A stretch of DNA of 64,000 nt from Eumeta japonica (lineage: Eukaryota; Arthropoda; Insecta; Lepidoptera; Psychidae): assembly GCA_005406025.1 (NCBI GenBank), contig BGZK01002055.1, forward strand, positions 18,833-82,832, given 5' to 3'. Shown in pieces: positions 26,601 to 41,600 of the stretch. Made by a program: the position numbers and the translations under genes. How positions within the stretch are numbered: position 1 is the first letter of the stretch; each line of letters opens with the position of its first letter. The notes below the pieces were generated by a model. That model was not told the origin of the DNA and ran no database searches. It saw nothing but the letters and a program-made list of their open reading frames with translations.

Positions 26601-29600
26601 TTTATATTAATGGCCTACCACACCTTGTGAAGGACGAGCATGGGATTGTAGTGTTTACTGATGATCAAAGGAGAACCAAAATTGCCAGGAAAAGAATTTG
26701 GAACAATTACAAGGGATTCCCGATTGATGAAAATGGTTCGATATTACGAATTAAGAGCGATACCGGATCGAAATCGAAAGCGGAACAGGGAAGGAATCTA
26801 GATCAGAATCGAGAAGGGAATAAAAAACGAAACTGATATCAGAATCGGAAATGAGAGCGAGATGACGATCCAAGTTAAAGCCGAACTGGCATTGAAATCG
26901 AGACCCGTACCGGGATCGAAGCCGACAGCGGTACGGATATTTAAATCGAGAACAAGATCGAGGTCGCAATTATGATTGACAAAGAGATTTCTCGATATGA
27001 AAGATAAATGAATTCATTCTACGCCAACGCGGGCGAAGCAGTAGGCGACAACTAATCTTATAACCAAAACAACTTTATCCCAGTGCAGTTTGGGGGGCCG
27101 CTAACGACGATAATTGTTAGCAATGTCATGTCAACGTTCAGTGCCAGCGATTTGACATGCTCCGTGGCACATCGAGTGCTTTAAGACATAAGTAAAAATC
27201 CATCGATAAATTCGTCCATACTTCAGTGTAAACTTTAACTCAAACATTTCATATGCAATATCTCATTTATTTTTATTATAATTAATCTAAGCCCATGAAG
27301 GTTTTTTTTAAGTAAGTAAGATAATATTTCGTCAGACGTCTAAAGAAATATTCATCCTTTTTCTTGAAATATTTTTTTTAGATACAGTAACTGGACGAAG
27401 TCTGTCCAAACATTTTTTATATAAAAGGCATTTAAACGGATAAGAGGTAGACGCTAGCCTCGCGAGGGAGAACCCAGATCGATCGACGTAAAAGCGATCC
27501 TCGCCGTCGAAAAATAAACGAAAAATCGCATGTTTGTGTCGTCAAATCGCGCACGGCAGGGAAGTCGTTGACTCGTCCCTCCACAGCGTCGGGCGAGAAA
27601 AGGGGTGGAACGGGAAAGAGGACCTAGAGAACTGTCTCCCCAGACCCGGAGTCGTACTCACAAAAACAGGTCACGAGGCACAATAACTTTTATATTTATA
27701 ACTATCATCGTTTAAGAACAGTTTTTCAATAAAACGCTATTGATTTAAATCGCTTAAACACATGCGTACTAAGTGTAAATTCAAAATTCGTTTACGATTC
27801 CTTTTCATATAGAACTTTAAAAGGTATTAGTATTTTTCTTATTCAATAATTAACAGTCAACTTAAATTACTTATACACGTGTTTTGCGCATTTAAGACAT
27901 TATTTACATAATTCTACACCGAAATTTAACCTCTGATATTTAAGGATCTATTCATTTTTTATTAGATAAATTTATTTTCTACGAATTTGGACCTGAATTG
28001 CAGCACAAAAATAAAATAAAAACATAGACCGATCTACAAACGATAGACCGGAAGGCTGTTACGGGGTGGGAATCGCGGAAACCGCATCGCAACGCGTCAC
28101 TTCCTCAAAAGACAGCTGCAGGGGACGTCACCAAAGGCGAGCCATTGTACAGGAATATCTATCGGACTGACTCAAAAACGGCGCTACGAAACGATAGGGA
28201 ATGCCACTGGGGGAGATACGAGCGGAGCGCTTAGACGGAAAAAAAGTTTTAGGGTTCGCCGAGCCATTACTGAAACGGAATATTCGGATCTATCTCATTT
28301 CCGTTAGATTTCTTACATTATGTGAAGTTTGATTCGACTGTGTATATAATCCAACAGTTTTAACTGTAGTTCTACGGTGTTTTGAAAACCCTCATTTTCC
28401 GGAAATCTCTTGAACTCCTAAAAATCTACAGTTTCATTAATACAATTTGTTTTACTACGAGTGCTATGGATTTTTTAACCACGTGTAAAGAGGTGCATTT
28501 ACTTACTATCCCATATTGAAACTACCTATGCAGTTCGATAGATTATGTCACGACTAACGATTTTCCAGTGGAGTGAGATCACTTCTTTATGATTGAAGAA
28601 AGTCCACTACGCGAAAAATCGAAAAGAATCATTTTACAAACACTGTAGTCATTGCTTTTTATTTATGATCGAGTGTATCTAAATCCGAAAAAATCTAATA
28701 GATAGCAGTACTAGTGAGCCATACCGATAAAGCTCCACTGGCAAAAAAAAAATCATAGATATTAAGAGATAAATCAAGATGAAAATGAGGGAAGTTTGGA
28801 AATAAAAAATGTAAGTTTAGACGGTCTTGAGTAAAATAAAATTTATTGTTAAAATTTTAGACGTGATGTTAAAGTATTATATTTAAGACCGATTTATAAC
28901 TCTTCTTGCGTAATTTAGTTGTTTTATTTTTCACCATTTTTTATCATAAGCCCATAAAAAATATACGCAATCAGTATGATACATAGGACTGCTCACTTTT
29001 TATGATGTCTAATGCGAAAATCATAAACAATTTAGAAATCCATAAAAATCTTATTAAAGTTCTCTTTTAAAAATATTCGTCCAATGGTATGGTTTGCGTG
29101 ATTTTTTTTATTTCCCCAGTTTTAATATTATTATAAGAAGATAATACAAATGAAATAAATTTTAACTTAACTAAAATAAAATACTAATTAATTAATCCTC
29201 AAAAATTTGAATGTCTGCCAAAATAATCACGAATGACCACCGTCACGAACTGAATTTTAGTCGGGTATTACCGCTTTTGTAATGAACTATCATCTCCTTT
29301 ATTAAAGGCAACGTCGTTTGAATAAAATATCGTAAATAAAGCGTTGTCATCAAAAAATAGGAGGAGTTGGTACCATGTTCTTTAACCAATGAGACTAAAG
29401 CAGCAACGGGTTTGCTAAATATATAATTTAAAAAATCGATTCTACACTTTTTTTTACACTTTTTAATAGGGATATGCTCAAGTCACTTTTGAAATTGAAG
29501 TATAATTTTAGATTGTGATTTAAAACAAAAGCCTTTCGATACTAACATAATCAAAACATTTATAAATTAAAACAGCATATGTTATTTTTGATAGAAATAA

Positions 29601-32600
29601 AAATGAATACCGATTTTTATTAAAATTATTTAAAACCACGAACTGATTGGGACAACTTCATTTCAACTATAGTATTTTGATGAGCGTTGTCAAGGTCTCA
29701 AGCACTGCAAAGAAATAACACTTACTATTTTCTTTGACTTGAGACCATTAAAATTTTATCCATAACGACATTTTTAAGTTTAAAGGAGTTTCACTTTTAC
29801 GACACGAACGGTTGTGCAATTGTACGTTTTTTTTTTAATAAAATGGAAACTATTTACTACCTTCTAGTATATTTTTCATAAATCTCTTCAAAACCCAATT
29901 TTTTCAGATCTGCGACTGATTGAAGTGCGTAGTCGCCTTAATTCACAAACAAACCTATAAAACGCGAAAGTTTTGAATTGGTCTCGACCACAGGTAGTGG
30001 ACTCGTGCATCGTAAGTGCATTACGCATGCAAATGAATGTTCGTTGAGCACGCGATGCTCAAAAAGGCAAAAAAATATTGTACACACAACAAGTCCATTA
30101 TTTATACTCAATCCATAATGATGTTAAAAACACCGTTATTTGCACCAAAACGTGGATTTTTAACCGAAAATGACCAGACCATGTAAATATGTGGTAAAAG
30201 TAATTATTCTAATGTTATCAATTTTAGTTAATCAATATCATTTCATTGCCAATGGTAACATAAATATTATGTAAGAAACACTAATACAATCTTCAAACGA
30301 TTCTCATCATCGGTAACCAGCGGGATTGCTAGATCCGACGATTACATAACGATTACAAAATACAATTTAATAAATAAAATATTAAAAATTTAAAGTAATT
30401 TTCTTACAGAACGCTCAAATAGAATTATCGTACTTAGGACTCGGTATCACATTTCAATAAATCATAAAAAAAATTAAAATAACCCTTTTATATTTCATGG
30501 CCTTTTGCATATTGTTATAGACGAAATTTAAGCTAATGTAACTGTTAGTAACCATTAGATACCAAAACCACGAAGAGGTTATGAACAATTACAAGTTTGT
30601 AGTATATGAGCCGGGGTGTCCAACAAAATTTCTGTTGCTTTATAACTAAACGCACTTCTATAGAACATTTTTTTGTTGTTAAAAAATATTATACTTTGAA
30701 CAAAATCATTATTTCAAAACATTTTGTACAACTGAAAAGAATATTCAGAATTCAATAAATCGTTAATTTTCTATGAATTAATCTCTTTCAATATGTGATG
30801 ATTCCAAATTCATTTTTTACAATCTAACAAAATAATTTAATACGTATAAAGGGTTTATTTACGACTAAAAAAATAAACATATATCAATCATAGTCAAATT
30901 AAAGTATCATATTTCAATGGGTCAATGTCGCAACCTATTCAAACATTCATACACGGTAACCGGTCGAGAAGAACAAACAATCACAAAAGACTCGAAGCAA
31001 AAAAAACTCATCACGTTAGCTGTCCTAGACAAGGTGTATCAAAAGAGGGCGTTACGTAATTATAATACTGACACGTTATGATCGTACCTTCGTTTTACAG
31101 CATTCCATGTTGGAACAAAACTTTACTGTTTGCTGAAAACGCTATTACAACTACCCGTGTTATACAGCGTTCTAAGCGTGTAATACGTTAATCTGTTTTT
31201 CACCGCTTAGCCAGCGAAACAGCGAAACTGGAATGATTCTAATCCAGCTTCCAAACCCGAGCAGTACATCATTTCCAATCCTAGCAGTCGTGGTTCCCAT
31301 CCGCTTCGGTTCCAATTTAGATCCTAATACTGGTTCCGACTCTAGGTCCGATCTTAATCTCGATCCCGTTACCGACCAATGTACAAAACAACTATACATC
31401 CGTTTATTAGGATTTGCTTTCAGGTGATCCATCGTTATAATCACTTGACCATTAACTCTTTTAACATACGAAAAGTTGGATGATGTCACATATCCCATGT
31501 CCTTCTTAGGGTTCCGAGTCAGAATGGCAAAAACGGAATCCTTATAGTTTCGTCATGTCCGTCCGTCCGTCCGTCCGTCCGTCCGTCTATATGTCACAGG
31601 CATTTTATTCAAAAGTTACAGGATCTATATCGATGAAATTTGTAGTGTAGGTGTTTTGTATGGGCCGCTACTTGGTTTGATGATTAAATAATAAAAAATA
31701 AATATTTCTAGGGTGGCTCTCCATACAAGTAACAACAGAAGCTGAAAAAAAATTTTTTTCAGCATACAGAATACATCAACGTGCGATACATACTTCGACA
31801 TTTCCTTCAAAAACATTTTAAGGTTTCTAAGCAATTTTTCTGATTAGATGAATAATTTCGGGAATAATCGCTCTGAAAGTTGTAGAAATTATGTCCCCCC
31901 CCTATATTTTCTAAGCCGTATGCCCAAAATATATGAAAAAAAATACGAAGGTAATGCTTAATAAATACTTTCAATGAAAATTATTTTGAACATGGTCAGA
32001 CATAATGTTTTTAAGTTATTGCCGAAAAACTGCGATTCAAAAAGAACGTAAGTGCCATGAAGATACGCTATTTGCTGATGCACTTTACACTATTTTAATA
32101 GTAATAGTCAACATACCTACTTGTTTTTCTAGTTATAGGCGATTAAAGTGCTTATAACTATTCTGTGCGGAAACATGAAAAAAGTGTAACAACGTACTTT
32201 TTTCACCTGTAGTGCATTTATTTGTAATAATATGGCTTCGCAACCCTATAATGAGCATGGTCTGACATGATCTCGGCCAGTTGTTTTTTTTGGAATTTAA
32301 GTCACACCTCAATCAAATAATATATAGCAAAATGTATTGTCCGTGGTTTCACTCGTGCGAACTTAAAATAAACTCTTTCATTTTTTTATATAGAGCGATC
32401 TCGCTGTTAATCATTATCTCGGTAAAACTGACTAAATATTTGTTGTTGAAAACGCGTGTGACTCAACCCTAAGTTGCACGGCCTACATATGTTGCCCCTC
32501 TATGAGTTCAGTGCATAGGAATCACTCACAGTGCATAGGACCGTACGCAATATTGGTATATAAAAATTTTACTAATTTCAACTTTATTTTAAACTAGCTT

Positions 32601-35600
32601 TGGCCCGCGGCTCCACCCGCATGGACAATGCATTCCTTTTCTAAGCTATCGATGAGAGACCACACATGTGAGATCATACATCTTACCTAATATAAGTCGC
32701 TAGTACTACTCTGCATTGGTTTATCTCATCTCGTGCTGCAACTTCAATTAATGACAATTTACATATCGATTGCTTAAGATGATTCCGCCCAACTATTTAA
32801 TATCATTAGATGATAAAATTAAACACTAATGGAAAAAAAGTTGCAGTTGCTTTCAAATAAATTATGACCACGAAAATCAATCTCACTCAAAACCCCTCGC
32901 GAATAGCAATATAGTGCAAGCTAATTTTCATAATTTTGTTTCCTTATTTAGTCTAATATTTTGAATACTCTTCTATTTACTAATATTGATATTTATTTCA
33001 AAATAAAAAGAGTGATTACAATCAGTTTTTAGACAACAAGTTCTGGAGGAGAGCTGGCTTCACAGCGTCTATCTAGTTTCTATAAAACAAACTACAGAGA
33101 TTTTCCTACAGCTCTATATAAAGCAGAATCAATTATTTTCGAACTACAATAAAGTGACTTTAGTCATTTAGACTGTAGAAAGCGCTCCTTACCATGTCGA
33201 TCAAGTATACAAGATACTTTATGGTTACGATGTTGTGGTCGACAGTAAATTCTTACCAATGAGAAAAGGGATAACTGGACCAAAATAACAAAGAGATCAT
33301 AAAATGAATATAGAATTCGACAAATGAGAATAAAAAAATAGGCAATAAGTATTTAAAAACTACACATTTTTTTCGCACTTCACCTACATTTACATGTTTT
33401 TTTTTATTATGATAAAGTACGTAGTTGATATAAATTACAAGCAAAACACGTCCCACCGTTAGAAGCTGTAAAGAACGCGTTCCCTCTACGAAATCACTGT
33501 AAAAAGATGTACATACTAAATCTTTTCCGAGAGTACAACACGAAATTGACAATGTAGTATCGGCACTCGATCGCGGACAGCCGATAATAACCGATAGCGC
33601 ACGACCGACACGCCGCCGCCGCGCCCGCCCACCGCCGGCATGCTCACGTCGTAATCGGCTTATTACGATTTTTACTTTGCACGTCGGGCCGATACGCGAC
33701 ACGCGTGTGGATATTCGGTGGTGTTACTGAACCGATGCACCGATAGGTGAACTGGCAACCTGACTAGGTAGTCAGGTTAGGCAAGAGAAGTCGAAGGTCG
33801 CAGTTTCTCACAAATAAATGATCTAGAACCATTCGATATAGATGTAAATCCACAAGTGTAAGTCAAACGTCTGAAATTAACAAATGAACGAAATGCATAA
33901 TCAAAAGTCTCTTAATTTTTGTAAAAAGGCAGATAATTTTTCCCCGATGCCCACCCAACATTATTACCCCTTTCAAAGTCGCTTCTGGTTCCGCTGCCGC
34001 GGATGGTGTACGCGGAGTACGTACGATAAAGATCGTTCACAAATAAAGACACCCGTAAACGTAACCTGAGCGAGGTATTCCGACGCGAGCGGCGCGAATC
34101 AGACAAAACGCCAAGATCACGTGCTGTGTGTGTACGCGCCGTTATGCCGATGAGCCGACCTTTGAAAAGTGTGTACTCAACACAAAACGAAATAAAAAGA
34201 AACACAGGACAGATTCATCAACTAGAAATTCAAATAAGTATATATATAAATATATATAACAAGAGTGCAATCGAGATTGTTAGATTGAACCTAATCCTTG
34301 TACGTCGTGTAGTAAGTATACACTTGCATATGAACACAAAGTAAGATTGAAAGATATCGTCAAGCACGTGTAAATTATGTGCAGATTTTGATAATTAAAT
34401 ATTGTATTCGTAGGATCAATAATGATAATGTGTTTGTTAAAATTTCTAGATCTCTAGGTGCAAAGTAGAATATATTTGCTTCAATAGACCAATAAAACAA
34501 CCGATACCAATCTATCAAATTAAGTCACCATATGCTTAGCGGACTTTAACCAAGAAAGTAGACGATCGTTGCCCGCTGTATTATTCACTCCTGACACACG
34601 CCTATCAACCTACTACAATGATTTTGATGAAATTGTCTAAAACCTATAAATAGTCGCTCAGCCAATTCTACGTGTATTTCAAGATTATTCTTCCATTCAA
34701 ATCACTTTTCATCAATAAAAGTATGAAGAAATAAACAAAAATATATTCGATGCAAGAGAAACACAATAATAATTACGACGGTAAAGAAGGTCTACCAAGT
34801 TAGTCAGCAGGCTAAGAACAAAGTTCAGGCTGTGACAATATCGCATGTTCAAGGAGACGGGCGTCCAATGTAAGTTATGGAAACAAAAGTCGGATAAACT
34901 GCGTTCGTACGAGACGTACCCATTTCCGTGCGCATAAAACTTTAACGTTTCCAAACACATTTCGCTGATACGTACGGCCGAGGAAGCGAACGAAGCAACT
35001 ACGGGCGGAGATTCTGCGCCGCTGTCCAACTAAATAATATAAGTTTCGCTTCCACGTTGAGTAACTTTACAACTATGTACGCTGCTCGTTCAGGTTATAC
35101 ATTACCGGTTAAAATCGTTTACTCATTCGTCTGTATTGCTTTTGCGGATGTAAAACTTATGGCAAAGCTTACAAAATTCTATAACCAGAACGGCTGTTGT
35201 TATACATTTGTTTGCCATAATACATGTCACATGAATCTCGGTAAAAATTATGAATTTTCATATCAAAATAAATATTTAAAATTGAAAGAAGACATATTTC
35301 AGAAAAGTAAATATAAAATAAATCATCCGTCATAACGCGAGCATCGCGCGGCACGGTAGCCGCGAACCGATCGGTATCTTGTAAATCGGCCGGTATCACA
35401 CCGCGACTCGCATCTTGATACTGGGTGAAATATTAACATAGCCTTGTGCACTCGTGTTACTGGCGGTGGGCGAAGGCTTAATGTCGTAGGAAACATTAAT
35501 TTCGTCATTAGTCTTAAATTTCCTTCGTTACTTAAACTCCTAGCCACACACGTGCCATTGCCTCCATTGAGTTACGAAAGTAAAATTTTATCAGACTCTA

Positions 35601-38600
35601 CTTTGATGTAACTGTAATAAAATAGCTAATAGTAAGCGAGATAATTAGTATTTTTTGTAATTAATGAAAATATAAACATTATCCGAAGAGGACAATTTAC
35701 ACATACCTAGTACAGACGATTTATAGGGCGTAACAAACGATCCGAGAGCTTCGATTATCGTAATTCACGCTAGTGATGTTAACAAAGCATACGGGCTAAT
35801 TCTCGAAAGCCTCCCAGAACGATCCGTCAGCGGACAAACGAGCTCGCGCCGACTCAAACGCGCGCCGCCCAGATAACGAGCGCCCCGCTAATGGCCGACG
35901 CGACAGGTAGAACAATTAATTGAAACTTACCAACAACGTAATCGAATAAAGCTAGTTTCGGCGCTGGAGACAAACAAGGGCGCCCATTCGTAATTAGAGC
36001 TTAATGAAGAGCCATTTCAGAAATCCGAGCCGTGAGAAGTTTTATGATAGCTCCGATTTGTGTCAGCGTAATTAAATGTAGTGAGCGAGATAAGGCGGCG
36101 GCCGGCGCGCCGGCGCGTGCAGCCGGCCTACTAGTTTTGACTGCGCCTGCCCCCGGACGAGCGCGCATTCCTTATTAAAGCCGATGCCGGCTCTAATTGA
36201 AATCGTGTGTCACGTCCTAACGCACGGCGATAACGACCGGACGGCTAACATGCGAAATGTCGAAACGTTTTTATCTGATTCCGAATCTAAAATCCCGGTG
36301 ATTGCCCCTTAAGGGCAAAAAGAACCTTACAAGTGTAGTTTCTTGACGACGTCTCAACTCGACCGGCTTGGAAATTTTGCACATTTCTTTTTTTTTACAG
36401 TTCCGAGTTCAAATGGCAAAACCGGAACCCTTATAGTTTCGTCATGTCCGTCCATCGATTCGTATGTCACAGGCATTTTATTCAAAAGTTACAGGACCTT
36501 TATTGATGAAATTTATATTGTAGGTGCTTTATATGAGCCGCTACTTGTTTTGATGGTTAAATAACAAAAATAAATATTTCTAGGGGGACTCTCCATACAA
36601 GTAACAGAAGGTGAAACAATTTTTTTCAGCATATATCAACGTGCGATACATACTTTGACAGTTCCTTTAAAAACATTTTAAGGTTTCTAAGCAATTTTTC
36701 TGATTAAGTGAATAATTTCAGAAATAAACGTTCAGAAAGTTGCAGAAATTGTCTTCCACCCCCTCTATTTTCTCAACCGTAAGTTAAAAAATAAAAAATA
36801 AGGGAAGTAACGCTTAATAAATACTTTTAACGAATTTTATTTTGAACATGGTCGGATATACTGTTTTTGAGTTATTGCCGAAAAACTGCGCTTCTCTACA
36901 AAAAGACGAAGTGTCATAAATATATAATTTTTTGCTGATGCACTGTAGTTTACACTATTTTAATAGTAATAGTCGACATACCTACTTGTTTTTATAGTTA
37001 TAGGCGACTAAAGTGCTTACAACTATTCTGTGCGGGAAACATGAAAAAAGTGTAACAACATACTTTTTTCATCTGTAATGCATTTCTTTGTAATAATGAC
37101 TTCGGGGACTTATAATGAGCATGGTCCGATATGCTCTTTTTTATGTTGCGCCAAGAGTGTTGATAAATTTATAAATGAGGACTCTTCGGGAGACTTTTTC
37201 ACTGAATTTAATTAATCAATATGCACTTTTCCATTACACCCGAATCGAGCAGTGGCGATGTTTTATGATAATTAATTACATACTAATGTAATACAGTTGT
37301 ACCAAAGCAATGATATAAATAAAAAAGCGTAAAAAGTTAGAAACGATTAATTACAACAAATTAAATGTTTTCTTGAAAAATTCAATTTCTCTGACGTCTC
37401 CTATGGAACTAGCACACTTAACGTGACGCAAACAATTTACGATTGTACGCCATTGCGCAAAGGTAACGTCTCGACCATAAACGCTTCATTGTCCGGCAGA
37501 CGACTAGTACCGGCCGTCCGTCATCCGTCATGAAATCGTCACAAAATAGAGATTCACACAGACGATCAGTGACAGTAATAAAAAAGCGAAGGATTCCGTT
37601 TATGGCCGCAATCGTAAAACGATATTAGGCAATGCGTGTGCATTAACACCTCGGGGCAAACTCCGCCGGGGACGCCCACGGGCAGCTCTTGACGCACCGT
37701 CCTAACTGTTCATGACGATTTGGCAACGGCGGCAATCGACGCGGTCGATGGTACAATCAACAATTTAAATCGGCGCACATTTAGATCGCTTTCCTTTTAA
37801 AAATGTATTAACTGCAATTGTAGTATCGACAAAAAATTTAGTTACGAATGTGTAAAAAGATTGTTGCACGAATCCGCTATCGGAAGAGAAACTGACTATT
37901 ACTTAGATGGTGTTGGTGGTGTTTAGAGATTCATAGCAATCATTATTCGTGATCAACAAAATATAAAAATTGTACCACCTAAACTTCCGTCCAATATGGC
38001 TATTACAAACCAATAGAAATGACAAATAAATAACAAGATTTAAAAGAAGACCACAAATACATTCGTCGGTGCCCTAGTTATTCAGAAATCGGTCATTGTA
38101 AACCAATAAAGAAAATTAAAATAATTCCTTTTTACATTCAACTTGTTTACTTGCGAATTACATGACCTGCATCCACTTATGAAAGCAGCCAATGTTTCAA
38201 AATTTTAGAAATTTACAGCTAAAACTCGCTACTACGAAGCTAATAACGGTGAATTAAATCTCTAATACGATTAACAGAGAGTATACACACATCTCATGGA
38301 TAACAAAAGTTGAGTGTACCTCAAAGTCAAACAATCGCATTATTTTTGGTACCGATCACTCCCCGAAGTTTTGAATAGCAAACAGTATTACGTTTAAGGT
38401 GTTACCAGTCTTAATACGAGTACCCACTTAACCGGACCGAACCACAACGCTAATAAAGGTGCGTTCGCCCATCATTAGCCACGAGCTGACCCATCGCTAC
38501 GTGTTAAAAATTTAAACAAACAAAGATTATCTTGACTCACCACTGTCTTCGCTGAGGAACGTGTCGAGGGTTTCGAAAAATCTGAAATTAAAACTTTCCA

Positions 38601-41600
38601 TTAATCATGGTAATGTCAAATTAATATACATTGATCTCCCTCGTCATAGCGACCATATTAGGAGACATGCGGTCATTCAATGTGATTGCATTAAAAAGTA
38701 TTATTGAGGCTCATACTGAAGAAAAATATATCGAAAATTGACACACATACAAAACTATCTCATAGTCTTGTTTCTTATATTTTAATATATTACTCTCGAA
38801 AATTAAATTATTATTAATTATTACACACAAATTACAGTCGACTTTCTAGTGATTGGTAATGTCATAGATTTCAATCAACCATGCTATTTTGTCGACGGAA
38901 AAGAGCACAAAAAAAAAATCACCAAACCATCGTTTAGAATATTAAGTATATCACAGTTTACAATAAAGATCTCAGATTCCAAAATTGTGGCTATGTGAGG
39001 GCAATTGTACTGATAATTAATTTCGTTTAATTACTTATTTAAGAAACGTAACTCCAGTTACTTTCTTCATTGAATTCATTTTATAATAATATAAAACAAA
39101 ACCATCGACATGTCGAATTCTTAAAACTACGAACAGTTTATATGGCAAATTAATTTTAAGTACAATGTTACTACTCGCGCTAGTGGTTTGGAAGAAGGCA
39201 CGAGAGCATTCAACGAGAAAAAGCCAACAGGCTAATCTCGCGACGCGTCTTATTGTCGCGCATGTTATCTCTTGAACAAGCTATTAAATATCTCTATTAT
39301 GATAGCAATTTTTCTTTATGTCTTTCTATACAATGAAAGTAAAAAAGCTACCTAAACCTACACAACTTAATCACGGACTATTTCATCAATTTCAGACCGT
39401 GAACAGTATGGGCACCGCGCAGTCGTTGTTGCTAGACGCATATTTTATTGTGCAGTAAGAGATAAAACATGTCATTCAAGACGATTGTAACCTGAACAGG
39501 AATTATGTAATTCAAATACATAATTTTTTTCATACGGTGACAATCTGGAAAGATATAAATTTTTTGCAGACTCGGTCATCATACGACGTAAGTTGACAAC
39601 TTGTAAACTAGTAGAGTCTATTCAGCTGTATATTCAGCTATTTTCTTTTTATCATAATTACATATAAAACTATTTACACTATTGAGAATATCTGTCAGAT
39701 ATCTGTAAAATAACGATATGACTGTAAAACTTTTACATGTGAAATTTTGACAGTAATTTCATTTTAGAACTTAATAACCGTTAACGGATACCCTTATCAA
39801 AATAGATATACCGCGCTAATAACATACCCCCAGTATTCACAAAAACGTATGTGATCATACCCTATCACGATGGAGTTACACTATAAATGTAAATTGATTT
39901 TCTTTAATAATATATAAATTCGTAAATATTCAAATAAGTATAACCAGACCAAACTTCAATTTAAGAACACAAATATCCTACGAGTAAAACGGCTATAATA
40001 TATAATTGGATTAAGTAAAACGATGAGAATTATTGATTTGCCTACAAAGTCCTAAAAATGACAGAAGAAAAGGGTAAACATAAAAAAGTGCAAATCGATA
40101 ATCGACGTCCACACGGAAAACCGATATTATTCAAAATGGTCCACGTTATTTATTTATCGATCGAGATTTCCATTCGTGTTTTATACGTTTTGTAAATTTA
40201 AAACAAAAACGCAATTAAGTATAACTGAAAACCTATGAATAAATAATTGCACGATAAATATTAATATCGGTCAACAGCTTTACCGCGCTTCAGATTCTAT
40301 CGGGTTAAAAAAAAACAACATAATGGCGCAAACGATCCGCTATTCGGCTGTAAAGCATTAATTGAATTCCACACAAAAATGGAAACTCGGCGGCGGCGCC
40401 CGGCACGTCCGATATGAAATATCGTCGAGTCGCGGACGCAGCGTGTCGCCTCGGTTTAATCGATTTTTTTACACCTCCGGGCCGCGTGTCGATGTCGGAA
40501 TCACGAGTCACTTCTGTCGGCCGGACCGCATTCCTGCCAATTCCGTGATATATGTTTGTTTTGATTACGGAGCGATCGTCTTATTAGTTTTTTTTTTTTT
40601 TTTATGGAACGCACATCGCCGAATGCAACCGCAAAGGCACGCGGGAAGGATTTTTGAGATGCTTTTGAAATATCTCCGAGGGGTGGTCCGCATCTACAAA
40701 ATTTTATTTAATGTTAAGAATTTTCAAGTGAATATTTAACGTTAATTTTTTCACCCTCCTTTTTCCGCTAAGTGGTACGCCACTATCCATACTTGAAATT
40801 TGATTCACTTTTGAATATCTGCTACAATAGTGCTAGCTTTTGCCCGCAATACTGGCCGCGTGAATATAAAACGAACACTTTCACCTTTTATATCGACCGA
40901 TCACGCTGTCAGCCATGACCGCTATCCCGGCCCCACGATCGGTCGCGATCCAGGTTACTGTCTCGATTCCGATCTCATTTCCGGCTTTGTTTCGATTGCG
41001 ATCAAATTATCCAACGGAACGCATATTCTTACCCCGAAAACATACGGACTACAGCTAAATTATTTTATTATTAAACGATAACGCTCCCACTCTTGATTCC
41101 GATCCCTATTTTGATTCCGGTCCCTATCTTACTCACGATTCCCATCCAGGATCACAATTGATATTAATCTTCTCTTGGACATTACTATAATTAATAATCT
41201 ATCGGTATATAAAAAAAAGTAAGGAATTCGTGTTGTCTATGAAAACGAAGCAGCGGGCGAAATCTAATGTATACCAAAACGTTGTCAGAAAATCGATTGC
41301 CATACCAAAAAAAAAATTAATAGGACTAGTGTTTCTTCCGACATTATATAGTAAACTTGTTACTCCTAAAACCCTAGATACATACATTAGTAAGCTATTG
41401 TATACTAAAACCTACCAGATACCTTATTTCTGTAACAAAAATAATATTAATAATAATCTGAATCAGATTAAGTTCTGGAGTTAAAAGCGCACAGATGGAT
41501 GGACGGACACTCGATGAGACGTTGTGTTGAGACATTAGCAACATTTACAAATCATTTTTCATTGTGTATAATTACTTATATTTGCCCAGAATAAAAAGAA

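Noticed and set aside
33253..33702. 149-codon minus-strand frame
   Set aside because: Half lies in a CpG-rich island and half in AT-rich DNA, with no domain and no intron-exon logic.
40625..40660. 'aaggcacgcggg' resembling the miR-124 seed region
   Set aside because: Matches only about 11 bases and no opposing hairpin arm is visible.
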